Shown here: positions 24,639 to 33,324 of the stretch, piece after piece | Position numbering within the stretch: the first letter of the stretch is position 1 | Layout: every line of letters begins with the position of its first letter | Source of the DNA: Pseudonocardia broussonetiae | Lineage (GTDB): Bacteria; Actinomycetota; Actinomycetes; Mycobacteriales; Pseudonocardiaceae | Reading direction: 5' to 3' | DNA: 64,000 nucleotides | Assembly (NCBI RefSeq): GCF_013155125.1 | Contig: NZ_CP053564.1 | Location: 1,433,501-1,497,500, forward strand | Notes under the pieces: generated by a model | Databases searched by the model: none | What the model was told of the DNA's origin: nothing | Seen by the model: only the letters and a program-made list of their open reading frames with translations | Position numbers and translations under genes: made by a program

Positions 24639-26243
24639 ATGACAGGGAGCCGCGCCGCCGAGCGGAACGATCAGGGGTGGGCACCGACGCCGGCTCCGGC
24701 GCCCCCGCCTGCCCGCTCCCGGCCCCGGCCCGCACCGGCCCTGGCCGCGGCCGCGGAGATCGCCACGGCGTTCGGCGCCGCCGCGCTCGCCGTGCAGCTG
24801 AGCCGGTCGATCGTCGTCGACCCGCTCGACCGCATCGGTCAGGTCAGCGGCCTGGCCGCGCTCGACCTGCGGTTCGTGCTCGTGGGGCTGGCCGTGGTCG
24901 CGGTGTGCGCGGCGGTCGCGCGGGCCGGTGAGGGCGCCCGCGCGGTCGTCCACCGCTGCGCGTTCGCCGCGGTGGCCGGACTGGCGACCGGGCTGGTGGC
25001 CGGCGGGATCCTGCTGGCGCTGCGCGGCACGGACTGGCCGCTGTTCGCCAACTGGGGCGACTCCGGCCAGCTCATCCGGTGGACCGACGACATCCTGGCC
25101 GGCCGCGGGGTGCCCGCCGACTACCCGCCCGCGGTCCTGCACCTGCTCGCGCTGTCGGCCGACCTGACCGGCGCCTCCGCGGCCGAGGCGCTGCGGGCCG
25201 CGCAGGTCGTCGGCACCGCGGTCTTCGGGCCGCTCGCCTACCTGGCCTGGCGTCTGGTGCTGCCGGCCGGATGGGCGCTCGTGGTCACCCTCGTGGCGGG
25301 CTTCCCGCTGCTGGAGCCGTACAAGCCCTACACGACGGTCGTGCTGGTCGTGCTCGTGCCGGTGACGATCGCCTTCCTGTCGAGCCTGCGCCGGGCGGCC
25401 GACCTGTCCTGGGGCCGGATCGCGCTGGTCGGGCTCGGCACGGGCGCGGCGCTCGGGGTGCTGTTCCTCGTCTACTCGGGGTGGTTCCTGTGGTCGGCGC
25501 CCGGCGCGGTCGTCGCGGTCGGGGTGCTCCTCCCCTGGCGCGCGGCCGCGCTGCGCGGGCTCGCGATGGTGGGCCTGGCGCTGGCCGCGCTGGTCGTCGT
25601 CGCGCTCCCCCACCTGGTCGGGCTGCTGTCGGCCGCGGGGAGCGTGCAGGACCGCTACTTCTACTTCGACACCTTCGTCGAGCCGGCCTACATCGCGATG
25701 TGGCGCAACGACCTCGCCGGTGACGTCGGCCCGTGGCCGCCGCCGGGCGAGCTCGCGGGCGTCGGCGTGTTCACCCTGCTGCTCGTGCTCGGGCTCGGGG
25801 CCGCGATCGCGCTGGGCGGACGGCGGACCGCGGTGCTGACCGCGGCGCTGCTGATGGCCGGGGCCTGGGTCCTGCGGTTCTTCTTCGCCGCGCAGATGTA
25901 CGAGACCCAGACGGTGCAGCTCTACCCGCGCACCTCGGCCGAGATCCTGTTCTGCCTGCTCGTGCTGTCGGTCCTGGCGGTCCGGTACGCGCTGCAGCGG
26001 GTCACCCTGCCGTCCGGCACGCCCGTGACGCTCGGCGTCCTCGCCGCCGCGCTGCTGCTCGCCCTCTCGATGGGGTCCTCGCTCGCCGACCGGTACCTGC
26101 CCCGCGACGACGGGTCCACGGCGCTGCTCGCCTACGTCGCGCAGCTCGTGCGCCAGCCGGACGGGACCTGCCCCGACTACGGCACCGGCTGCGCCGCCAC
26201 CCCCGCCGAGCTGCTGGCACGCGACGAGCCGGTTGATGGCTGA
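24639..26243 (+). CDS. AftA-like arabinofuranosyltransferase (GT-C membrane protein)
   Basis: A 534-residue membrane protein with about 11 helices and a proline-rich cytosolic N-terminus. The first large loop holds NWGDSGQLIRWTDDILAGRG-VPADYPPAVLHLL, which resembles the DxQxR ... YPPG region of AftA, the enzyme that primes galactan with the first arabinose. The segment PYKPYTTVVLVVL also matches AftA. Unlike Rv3792 (643 residues), it has only about 55 residues after the last helix, so the usual extracytoplasmic C-terminal domain is missing. The assignment is by similarity and location beside glf. A TAGGGT hexamer lies nine bases before the ATG. Confidence 0.75.
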   Translation: MTGSRAAERNDQGWAPTPAPAPPPARSRPRPAPALAAAAEIATAFGAAALAVQLSRSIVVDPLDRIGQVSGLAALDLRFVLVGLAVVAVCAAVARAGEGARAVVHRCAFAAVAGLATGLVAGGILLALRGTDWPLFANWGDSGQLIRWTDDILAGRGVPADYPPAVLHLLALSADLTGASAAEALRAAQVVGTAVFGPLAYLAWRLVLPAGWALVVTLVAGFPLLEPYKPYTTVVLVVLVPVTIAFLSSLRRAADLSWGRIALVGLGTGAALGVLFLVYSGWFLWSAPGAVVAVGVLLPWRAAALRGLAMVGLALAALVVVALPHLVGLLSAAGSVQDRYFYFDTFVEPAYIAMWRNDLAGDVGPWPPPGELAGVGVFTLLLVLGLGAAIALGGRRTAVLTAALLMAGAWVLRFFFAAQMYETQTVQLYPRTSAEILFCLLVLSVLAVRYALQRVTLPSGTPVTLGVLAAALLLALSMGSSLADRYLPRDDGSTALLAYVAQLVRQPDGTCPDYGTGCAATPAELLARDEPVDG

Positions 26244-28248
26244 GCTCCTCGCGGCGTGGCTCCCGGCACTGCCGGCCGCGCTGGTCGCGGTGGCCTGGTG
26301 CGTGCTCCCCGGGCTGCTCGTCACGACGGCCCTCGGGCTGCGGGGCGTCCTCGCCTGGGGCACCGCGCCCGCCGTGTCGGTGGCGACGGTCGCGGTCGGC
26401 GCCGTCGTCGCGTCGGCCGCCGCGCTGCCGTGGTCGCCCCTCGTCGCACTCGTCCCGGCCCTCGCGCTCGCCCTGCTCCTCGCCGCCGCCCGGTGGGGGC
26501 GCGCCCGGCTGCGGCTCAGGCGGGACGCGCCCGCGCCCCCGCCGCCCGCCCGGGACGGCACCCCCGTCACGCTGGCCGCGATCGCGGGGCTCGCCGTCGC
26601 CGCGCTGGTCGGGGCGTTCACGGTGGTCGACGGCATGAGCCTGCCGACGGCGCTCTCCCAGACCTACGACGCCGTGTTCCACTACAGCGCCGTCGCCCGG
26701 ATCGTCGCCGAGGGCGACGCGTCGTCGCTGACGCTCGGCACACTGACATCGCCGGGCGCCGTCGCAGCCTTCTACCCGGCGGCCTGGCACGACCTGGTCT
26801 CGCTCGTCGTCCTCACCGCGGGCGCCTCGGTCCCGGTCGCCTCCAACGCCGTGGCCGGGGTGATGGCCGCGGTCGTGTGGCCGCTGAGCTGCACCGCGCT
26901 GGTCCGCGTCGTCGCCGGTCCGTCGTGGGCCGCGGTGGCCGCGGCTCCGGTGCTGGCCACCGGGTTCATCGCGTTCCCGTGGTCGCTGCTCAGCTTCGGC
27001 GTGCTGTGGCCCAACCTCGTCGGCATGAGCCTGGTGCCCGCCGTGCTCGCCGTGGTCGTCGCCGCGGTCGGGCGCGAGGCGGTCGGTCCCCTCACCCGGG
27101 CGCGCGCGGTCGTCCTGCTGCCGGTCCTGCTCGCCGGCCTGGCCCTCGGCCACCCGAGCACGGTGTTCAGCCTCGCGGTGATCGGCGCGTTCCCGGTCGG
27201 CTGGTCGTTCGCGCGGATGCTCGGCCGGATGCTCCGGGCGGGGCGGTGGGCGGTGGCGGTGCCGGCCGGGCTGGCCGCGGTCGCGGTGGTCACCGCGGTC
27301 GTCGGGTGGCTCCTCACCTCACCGGTCTTCGACGACGTCCGGTCCTTCGACTGGCCGGCGTTCGTGACGCCGCTCGACGCCGTCCGCGAGACCGCGCTCG
27401 GCGCCACCAACAGCAAGGGCCCGGCGTGGGTCGTGTCGGTCGTGGTGCTCGTCGGCCTGGTCGCCGCGCTGTGGCGGCCCGGGTACCGCTGGCTGGTGCC
27501 CGCCCACCTGGCCTCGGCGACCCTCTACGTGCTGGCCGCCTCCTCCGAGTCGCCGCTGACCGCCGCCATCACGGCGTTCTGGTACAACGACTCGTACCGG
27601 CTCGCCGCGATGATCCCGGTCACCGGGGTCCCGCTCGCCGTCGTCGGGCTGCTCGCCGTCGGGGCCCTGCTGGGCCGCCTGCCCGGCCTGTCCCGGATCG
27701 GCACCGATGGACTCACCGCCCTGGCCACCGTCGCGGTGCTCGTCGGCTCGGGCGGCATGTACGCCCGCACGCACGCCTCCTTCGTCGACGACTCCTACCT
27801 CGCCGTCCCCGCCGGCCGGTCCGAGCTCGTCGACCCGGCCGAGCGCGCCTTCTACGACCGGGTCGCCGCGATCGTCCCGCCCGACGCGGTGGTGGCGCAG
27901 AACCCGTGGACGGGCAGCGCCCTGCTCTGGGCGCTCACCGGCCGCGAGGTGCTGTTCCCGCACCTCACCGGCGACTGGACGGCCGACCAGGACCTCATCG
28001 GGCGCCACCTCGACGACGTGCAGGCCGATCCGGCGACCTGCGCCGTCGTCACGCGCTCGGACGTGCGCTACCTCCTGGTCGGCAACGCCGACTTCTGGCC
28101 GGGCGACGCGCGCAGCCTGGAGTACCCGGGCCTGGCGAGCCCGGACCCGCGCAGCGGCTTCGAGCTCCTGGCGTCCGACCGGTTCGGCAACGCCCTGTAC
28201 CGGGTGCCCGCCTGCGACCCGGCGGCGGGCTCACCGGCCGACGGGTGA
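26236..28248 (+). CDS. DUF6541 / Rv3779-like membrane glycosyltransferase
   Basis: A 670-residue integral membrane protein with about 13 helices and a soluble C-terminal domain of about 140 residues. The first loop contains YDAVFHYSAVARIVAEGDAS and AFYPAAWHDLV, in the position of the GT-C catalytic loop. Length and layout resemble Rv3779 of M. tuberculosis (666 residues), reported to use polyprenyl-phosphate sugars to decorate arabinogalactan; I infer rather than prove orthology. The ATG overlaps the end of the AftA-like gene by 8 bp, so the two form a coupled pair. A PpgS-like gene lies about 3 kb away. Confidence 0.75.
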   Translation: MAELLAAWLPALPAALVAVAWCVLPGLLVTTALGLRGVLAWGTAPAVSVATVAVGAVVASAAALPWSPLVALVPALALALLLAAARWGRARLRLRRDAPAPPPPARDGTPVTLAAIAGLAVAALVGAFTVVDGMSLPTALSQTYDAVFHYSAVARIVAEGDASSLTLGTLTSPGAVAAFYPAAWHDLVSLVVLTAGASVPVASNAVAGVMAAVVWPLSCTALVRVVAGPSWAAVAAAPVLATGFIAFPWSLLSFGVLWPNLVGMSLVPAVLAVVVAAVGREAVGPLTRARAVVLLPVLLAGLALGHPSTVFSLAVIGAFPVGWSFARMLGRMLRAGRWAVAVPAGLAAVAVVTAVVGWLLTSPVFDDVRSFDWPAFVTPLDAVRETALGATNSKGPAWVVSVVVLVGLVAALWRPGYRWLVPAHLASATLYVLAASSESPLTAAITAFWYNDSYRLAAMIPVTGVPLAVVGLLAVGALLGRLPGLSRIGTDGLTALATVAVLVGSGGMYARTHASFVDDSYLAVPAGRSELVDPAERAFYDRVAAIVPPDAVVAQNPWTGSALLWALTGREVLFPHLTGDWTADQDLIGRHLDDVQADPATCAVVTRSDVRYLLVGNADFWPGDARSLEYPGLASPDPRSGFELLASDRFGNALYRVPACDPAAGSPADG

Positions 28249-28264
28249 CGGCGCCGCGGGCGGG

Positions 28265-29968
28265 CTACCGGCCCGGCGCGGTCAGCACGTCCCCGCACGA
28301 GCCGCGCGGCGCGCTCCGCACCGCCAGGTCGGCGGGCAGCGCGGTGCTGGCCCGGTACGCGCGGAGCGCCTCCAGGTCACCGGGGCCCAGTGCGTCGAGC
28401 CGGACCAGGTCGGTCACCCCCGACGGGCTCGTGCCGATCTCGACGTAGTCGGCGGCGATCCGCGGGTCGTCGGCCAGGCCGGTGAGCCGCGCCCAGTCCG
28501 GGTTGATCGTGATGAACGTCGGGCGGACCTCGTCGACGACGTGGTCGCGCAGGCCGGCGGTGTCGCCCGCCGCCCAGTACCGCGCGATGCGGGAGTCGGC
28601 CAGCCCCACCAGGTCCACGATCGGCAGCCCGCCGACCAGCGCGGCCCCGCCGATGTCCGGCGCGAGCAGGACGTGGTCGCCGCCGCCGAGCACGGCGGAG
28701 TAGCCGGTGAACGCCACCCCCGTGTTCTGCGCGACCACGCACAGCGGAGCGGTCGGGGCGGCGCGGACGGAGCGCACCCCGTCGACGAACGCGGCGCCGG
28801 TCGGGACCACGGCCGCCGCGGCGAGGACGGCCACGACCACCCGGCCGCGGACCGGCAGGCCGGGCAGCACCTCGGCCGCCGCGACGCCCACGGCCAGCGC
28901 ACCCAGCGGCCACACCGGCGTGGCGAACCGGAGCTGCCCCATCCAGTCGCCCTCCAGGACGCCGAAGGCCGCGACGGCGAGGGCGAGCGGGACCAGCAGC
29001 ACGACCAGCCCCCGACGCGTCGGCGAGGGCCGCAGCACCGCCACGCCGACCACGACGGCACCGAGCACCGCGGCCAGCCACCCGACGTAGGACACGATCT
29101 CCCCGGGTCGGGCGAGCTCGGCGGGGCCGGGCAGGCCCTGCGACTTCGCGAGCGCCGTGTTCGGCAGCCACTCGCCGAACGTGACGAGCCGCCAGGCGAG
29201 GTAGGCGCCGGCAGGCACGGCGAATGCCACGGTCCCGGCCAGCACGACGCGCACGGCGCGGCCGAGCTCGGCGCGGCGCAGCAGGAGCAGCACCGTCAGC
29301 GGCAGCGCCACCGCGTAGACCAGGCCGTCGGGCCGCGTCAGCGCCGCGACCGCCGCGAGCAGCCCGCACCCGACGGCGGAGCGGACGTCCGGCAGCCCAC
29401 CGGCGGCCGTGGCCCGCACCAGCACGGCTGCGATCGCGACGGCGCACAGCGCGAGCAGGGAGTTCTCCAGCCCCGACATCGTCCAGACGACGAACGACGG
29501 CACGGCCGCCGTGACGGCGCCGGCGACGACCGCGACGGCCACGGGGCGACGGCAGAGCACGGAGGTGACGGCCAGGAAGCACGCGAACACGCCCGCCACC
29601 AGCACCAGCGCCAGCAGCTTCGGGAACGCGACGTGGTCGGGGACGCCGAACCACGCGCCGCGGTCGAACAGCCCGACGAGCCGGCCGACCGCCAGCAGTG
29701 CCAGCCAGGCCGGGTTGGAGTACCCCTCCACCACCTCGGCGCCGGGCTGCAGCACCGGCCCGGCCCCGGTCGTGATCGAGCGGGCGTAGGCGAAGGTGAT
29801 GGCGGCGTCGTCGACGATCCAGCGGCCGTACAGCAGGGCGTGCAGCCCGACGAGCAGCGTAGGCACGCCGACGGCGACGGCCCGGCCCGCCCGGCCGACC
29901 CGGGTGGCGGGTCCGGGCTCGACGGCCACGACGTCCGGGCGCTCTGCCACCTGTGTCACGCCCGCCAT
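28265..29968 (-). CDS. AftB-like GT-C membrane glycosyltransferase
   Basis: A 567-residue protein with about ten helices. The first extracytoplasmic loop reads WIVDDAAITFAYARS and continues VVEGYSNPAW, which parallels WMSDDGLIVLRTV and VEANTSTLW of AftB, so it belongs to the same broad family but is clearly a different enzyme. The C-terminal soluble part contains DIGGAALVGGLPIVDLVGLAD, common in this family in actinomycetes. It probably transfers a pentose or hexose from a polyprenyl-phosphate donor. It lies 13 bp downstream of a GT2 gene on the same strand and may end the operon starting at 33302. Confidence 0.8.
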   Translation of the reverse strand: MAGVTQVAERPDVVAVEPGPATRVGRAGRAVAVGVPTLLVGLHALLYGRWIVDDAAITFAYARSITTGAGPVLQPGAEVVEGYSNPAWLALLAVGRLVGLFDRGAWFGVPDHVAFPKLLALVLVAGVFACFLAVTSVLCRRPVAVAVVAGAVTAAVPSFVVWTMSGLENSLLALCAVAIAAVLVRATAAGGLPDVRSAVGCGLLAAVAALTRPDGLVYAVALPLTVLLLLRRAELGRAVRVVLAGTVAFAVPAGAYLAWRLVTFGEWLPNTALAKSQGLPGPAELARPGEIVSYVGWLAAVLGAVVVGVAVLRPSPTRRGLVVLLVPLALAVAAFGVLEGDWMGQLRFATPVWPLGALAVGVAAAEVLPGLPVRGRVVVAVLAAAAVVPTGAAFVDGVRSVRAAPTAPLCVVAQNTGVAFTGYSAVLGGGDHVLLAPDIGGAALVGGLPIVDLVGLADSRIARYWAAGDTAGLRDHVVDEVRPTFITINPDWARLTGLADDPRIAADYVEIGTSPSGVTDLVRLDALGPGDLEALRAYRASTALPADLAVRSAPRGSCGDVLTAPGR

Positions 29969-29981
29969 CCTCCCCGACGGG

Positions 29982-30878
29982 TCAGCGACCGCCGAAGGCG
30001 TGCCGCGCGAGGGCGCGCATCCCGTCGCGCTGCCCGCTGCGCAGGGCCACCGGCAGCCGGACCAGCGCGTTGAGCCGCGAGGACGTGTGCCGGCGCGCGG
30101 CGCGCGCCGCGCGCGGCCAGCCGCGGGCCGCCATCCGGTCGGCGGAGTCGAGGAAGAAGCCGCGCTCCTCGGCGAAGCGGCGGCCGTCGACGGCGTGCGC
30201 CGAGGAGACCGACCCGCCGTGGCGGCGGTAGCGGAAGCACGTCGTCGGCTCGACCAGCAGCGACTCGCCGGCCAGCACCAGGTCCAGCACGAGCGCGAGG
30301 TCCTGCACCACCGACAGGCCGGGGCGGAAGCCGGTGCGCTTGAGCGGCCCGGACCGCCAGCAGATCGACGGGAAGTAGAGCCAGTTGCCGCGCAGCAGGC
30401 TCGCCGCGAGCTCCTCGCCGGCGAGCACGGTCGGCGCGGTGACCCGCGGGGCGTAGACCCAGCGCTTGGAGACGTCGACGAGCGTGCGGGTCGGCACGCC
30501 GTCCCCGTCGACGACCTCGACCCCCGGCTGCACCATGGCGACGTCCGGGTGCGCGGCGTGGGCGCGGCGGACGGTGCCGACGTGGCCCGGCAGCATCAGG
30601 TCGTCCATGCCGATGACGACGGCCAGCTCGTGCTCGACGAGGTCGACGCAGCGCTGGAAGTTGCGGTTGATCCCCAGGTTGCGCTCGTTGCGCAGGTACC
30701 GGACGCGCGGCTCGCCCAGGCCCTCGCACCAGGCGGCGAGCCCCTGGTCGGGCAGGTCCCCCGAGTCGTCGACGATCGTGAGCCGCCACTGCGGGTCGTC
30801 CTGGGCGAGGACGCTGCGGACGGTGTCCTGCACGAGGTCGAGCCGCCCGTAGTGGGGCAGCATGACGTCGACGATCAC
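29982..30878 (-). CDS. glycosyltransferase family 2
   Basis: A 298-residue cytosolic GT-A enzyme. The N-terminal strand VDVMLPHYGRLDLVQDTV, the nucleotide-binding TIVDDSGD, the RNLGINRNFQRC helix and the metal-binding MDD (VIGMDDLMLPG) are typical of GT2. A WxxGPLKRTGFRP-type segment and QDLAL(V)LDL form the acceptor side. The donor and acceptor are unknown; it is not the usual GlfT1. The GTG overlaps the stop of the DUF2304 gene (GTGA), so it is coupled to the PpgS-like module upstream and may use or extend the same lipid-linked sugar. Confidence 0.85.
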   Translation of the reverse strand: MIVDVMLPHYGRLDLVQDTVRSVLAQDDPQWRLTIVDDSGDLPDQGLAAWCEGLGEPRVRYLRNERNLGINRNFQRCVDLVEHELAVVIGMDDLMLPGHVGTVRRAHAAHPDVAMVQPGVEVVDGDGVPTRTLVDVSKRWVYAPRVTAPTVLAGEELAASLLRGNWLYFPSICWRSGPLKRTGFRPGLSVVQDLALVLDLVLAGESLLVEPTTCFRYRRHGGSVSSAHAVDGRRFAEERGFFLDSADRMAARGWPRAARAARRHTSSRLNALVRLPVALRSGQRDGMRALARHAFGGR

Positions 30879-31279
30879 CGCTCGACGGTCGGCAGCGCGC
30901 CGCCGTCCCCGGTGGAGACGACCGGCTCCGGCACGATCCCCCGCTCGCGGTTGACCAGCTCCGCCTCGCGGATGGCGACGGTGCGCGCCAGCTCGGTGTA
31001 GCGCCGGTCGACGACGCGGAAGCGCTGGTAGAAGCTGAACATGCCGGCCATGAACGCCACGACCAGCGCGTAGAGCACGAGGTCGGTGCCGCGGCCGACG
31101 CCGAGCACGCGCGCGACCGCGGTGAGGTCGTCGGGCCGCATGACGGCGTAGATGTTGGCGATCGCGAACAGCACGAGCGCGATGCGCTTGCTGGCCTGCA
31201 CGTAGACCGCGCCGCTGCTCCGGACGAACAGGAACAGCACGGCCACGACGGCCACCACCAGGATGATCTGGATCAGCAC
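30875..31279 (-). CDS. DUF2304 small membrane protein (Rv3632-like)
   Basis: A 134-residue protein with three membrane helices (about 3-20, 33-48 and 67-85) and a charged C-terminal tail, fitting DUF2304. Small membrane partners of this type accompany polyprenyl-phosphate sugar synthases; in M. tuberculosis Rv3632 is reported to support PpgS (Rv3631). It follows the GT2 gene at 31283 with a 3-bp gap. The helix pair VRSSGAVYVQASKRIALVLF and the YQRFRVVDRRYTELARTVAIREAEL coiled segment are its most distinctive parts. Confidence 0.8.
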   Translation of the reverse strand: MLIQIILVVAVVAVLFLFVRSSGAVYVQASKRIALVLFAIANIYAVMRPDDLTAVARVLGVGRGTDLVLYALVVAFMAGMFSFYQRFRVVDRRYTELARTVAIREAELVNRERGIVPEPVVSTGDGGALPTVER

Positions 31280-31282
31280 GGC

Positions 31283-31981
31283 TCAGCCTCCCCGCTGGCG
31301 GACCGACAGGTCGAACAGGATGTTGACGCCGTTGAGCAGCGACTGGCCCTTGCTGCGCGAGTACTCGGTGTACCGGATCGACACCGGCACCTCGCGCACC
31401 CGCCAGGACGACCGGCCGAGGTAGGACACGATCTCCGACGCGTGCGCCATCCCGTTCATCGTGATCTGCAGGTCGTCGGCGACCGGGCGCGTGAGCACGC
31501 GCAGGCCGTTGTGGGCGTCGGTGAGCTTGAGCTTGCGACCCGCCGGGCTGAGCAGCACCGCGGTGCGCAGCACGATCCGCTTGAGCAGCGGGACGGACTC
31601 GGCGTTCTCGGCGAACCGCGTGCCGAGCACCACGTCGGCGGCACCGGAGCGGGCGACCTGGACCATCGTCGAGGCGTCCTCCAGCCGGTGCTGGCCGTCG
31701 GCGTCGAACATGACGAAGTACCGCGCGCCGGGCTGGGCCCTGGCGTAGGTGAGGCCGGTCTGCAGCGCGGCCCCCTGGCCGAGGTTGACCGGGTGCCGGA
31801 CCAGGTGGGCGCGGGTGCGCAGCACCGCCTCGACCGACCCGTCCCGGCTGCCGTCGTCGACGCAGACGACGTTCGGGAACACCACGAGGGTCTGGCGGAC
31901 GACCTGCTCCAGGACCTGCGCCTCGTTGAAGACCGGGATCACGACCCAGACGTCGTCGTTGACCGGACCGGGGTCCACCAC
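31283..31981 (-). CDS. polyprenyl-phosphate glycosyl synthase (PpgS-like GT2)
   Basis: A 232-residue GT2 enzyme of the dolichyl-phosphate-mannose-synthase type without membrane helices. It shows VVIPVFNEAQVL, CVDDGSRDGS, HPVNLGQGAALQTGL, the metal-binding FDADGQH and the late RYTEYSRSKGQS motif of polyprenyl-phosphate glycosyl synthases. It probably charges decaprenyl phosphate with a sugar in the cytosol. The neighbours (a flippase-like protein upstream and a DUF2304 protein downstream) match the order Rv3630-Rv3631-Rv3632, which makes N-acetylgalactosamine the best guess for the sugar. That substrate is inferred. Confidence 0.85.
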   Translation of the reverse strand: MVDPGPVNDDVWVVIPVFNEAQVLEQVVRQTLVVFPNVVCVDDGSRDGSVEAVLRTRAHLVRHPVNLGQGAALQTGLTYARAQPGARYFVMFDADGQHRLEDASTMVQVARSGAADVVLGTRFAENAESVPLLKRIVLRTAVLLSPAGRKLKLTDAHNGLRVLTRPVADDLQITMNGMAHASEIVSYLGRSSWRVREVPVSIRYTEYSRSKGQSLLNGVNILFDLSVRQRGG

Positions 31982-32009
31982 GACCAGCTCCTCCCGCTGC
32001 CTGCGGCCG

Positions 32010-33302
32010 TCAACCTACCCGCGGCACCCCGGCGTCCACGCCCGGGTGGCCCGCGCGCAGGGCGCGCAGCACCCCACCTGCCAGTACGGCGACGACGACC
32101 GCGGGGCCCACCAGCTGCGCGACGAGCGCCGCCGTGACGGGGGCGACGGGCAGCACCAGCAGCCCCAGGAACACCACGGTCCCCGCCGCCCACGCGACGG
32201 TGACGACCCGCTGCTGGCCCAGCGCGACGAGCGTCGGCTGCACGACCATCGCCACCAGCATCAGCATCGTCGCCGCCCCGAGCAGGGTCAGCACGGTGAC
32301 CGTCGGCCGCTCGGCGGTGTTGAACAGCACCTCGGCCGCCCACGGTCCGAGCACGGCGCACCCGACGACCCCGACCGCGCCGACCCCGAGCACCAGCCCG
32401 ACCACCTGCTTGAGCCGCCGCTCCAGCTCGGCGCGCTGCCCGAGGGTGGCCGCGCGGGTGAGCTTGGGCAGCAGGACCGCCTGGACGGGCGCGAACAGGA
32501 ACAGCGGGATCCGCGCCAGCACGAACGTGGAGCCGAACACCGTCGCGGCGACGAGGTCGTCGGGCGAGCGGTAGGTGACGACGACCGGCGCCAGGTTGGC
32601 CACGAGCTGGCTCAGCGCCACGGCCACCATCAGGTACGCCAGCGAGCGGCCCATCCGCTCGGGCACCGGGCCCGTCGCGCGCGGCAGCCGGACGGTGCCG
32701 GCCACGCTCAGCGCCGCGAGGGCCGAGCCGAGCGCGAACGCCATCCCGTAGGCCGCGGGCTCGGTGACCGCCAGCGCGACCAGCCCCAGACCGGGCAGCA
32801 GCCGCACCGCCCCCTCGACGTAGAGCGTGCGGGCGTAGGCGGTGAAGCGCTGCTGCCCGCCGAGCACGCCCCGCGCCCAGTAGACGGCCGCCGACCCGGC
32901 GATCGCCACCAGCAGCGCGACGAGCAGGCCCACGCGCCCGTCGAACACGCGGTGCAGCACCAGCGGCCAGGCGACCAGGACCGCCACCACGAGCACGGCC
33001 AGGGACCGGAACGCGAACGCGGCGGCGCGGCGGGCGACCGGCCGCACCGGCTCGCCGCGGGCGACGGCCGCGCTCACCGCGCGGCTCGTCTCCTGCTCCA
33101 GCGCCGCGAACACGCCCGGCCCGACGATGTTCACGACCAGGTAGAGCGAGATCAGAGCGCTCAGCGCGCCGGCGTCGGCGGGGCCCTCGAAGACGTGCCC
33201 GACCACCGCGACGAACGCGTAGCCGGCCACACCGAGGACCCCGAGTCCCAGGGCCAGGTGCAGCGCGGTGCCCATCCGTCCGCTGCGCGTCACCCGGTCC
33301 AC
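32010..33302 (-). CDS. Wzx-like polysaccharide flippase (Rv3630-like)
   Basis: A 430-residue membrane protein with about 12 helices and short polar loops, resembling the MATE/Wzx polysaccharide-transporter superfamily (LYLVVNIVGPGVFAALEQETSRAVS near residues 53-77; FVLARIPLFLFAPVQAVLLPKLTRAA near 245-270). The length is close to that of Rv3630, which lies beside PpgS in M. tuberculosis. It probably flips the lipid-linked sugar made by the next gene across the membrane. It is the first gene of a minus-strand block that runs 28 bp to the PpgS-like gene. The flippase function is inferred. Confidence 0.8.
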   Translation of the reverse strand: MDRVTRSGRMGTALHLALGLGVLGVAGYAFVAVVGHVFEGPADAGALSALISLYLVVNIVGPGVFAALEQETSRAVSAAVARGEPVRPVARRAAAFAFRSLAVLVVAVLVAWPLVLHRVFDGRVGLLVALLVAIAGSAAVYWARGVLGGQQRFTAYARTLYVEGAVRLLPGLGLVALAVTEPAAYGMAFALGSALAALSVAGTVRLPRATGPVPERMGRSLAYLMVAVALSQLVANLAPVVVTYRSPDDLVAATVFGSTFVLARIPLFLFAPVQAVLLPKLTRAATLGQRAELERRLKQVVGLVLGVGAVGVVGCAVLGPWAAEVLFNTAERPTVTVLTLLGAATMLMLVAMVVQPTLVALGQQRVVTVAWAAGTVVFLGLLVLPVAPVTAALVAQLVGPAVVVAVLAGGVLRALRAGHPGVDAGVPRVG

Positions 33303-33324
33303 GGTAGTGCGCAGCGGCGCGGGC

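Noticed and set aside
27707..30073. Plus-strand 788-codon open frame over the DUF6541, AftB-like and GT2 genes
   Set aside because: It crosses three supported genes on both strands and has no recognisable domain.
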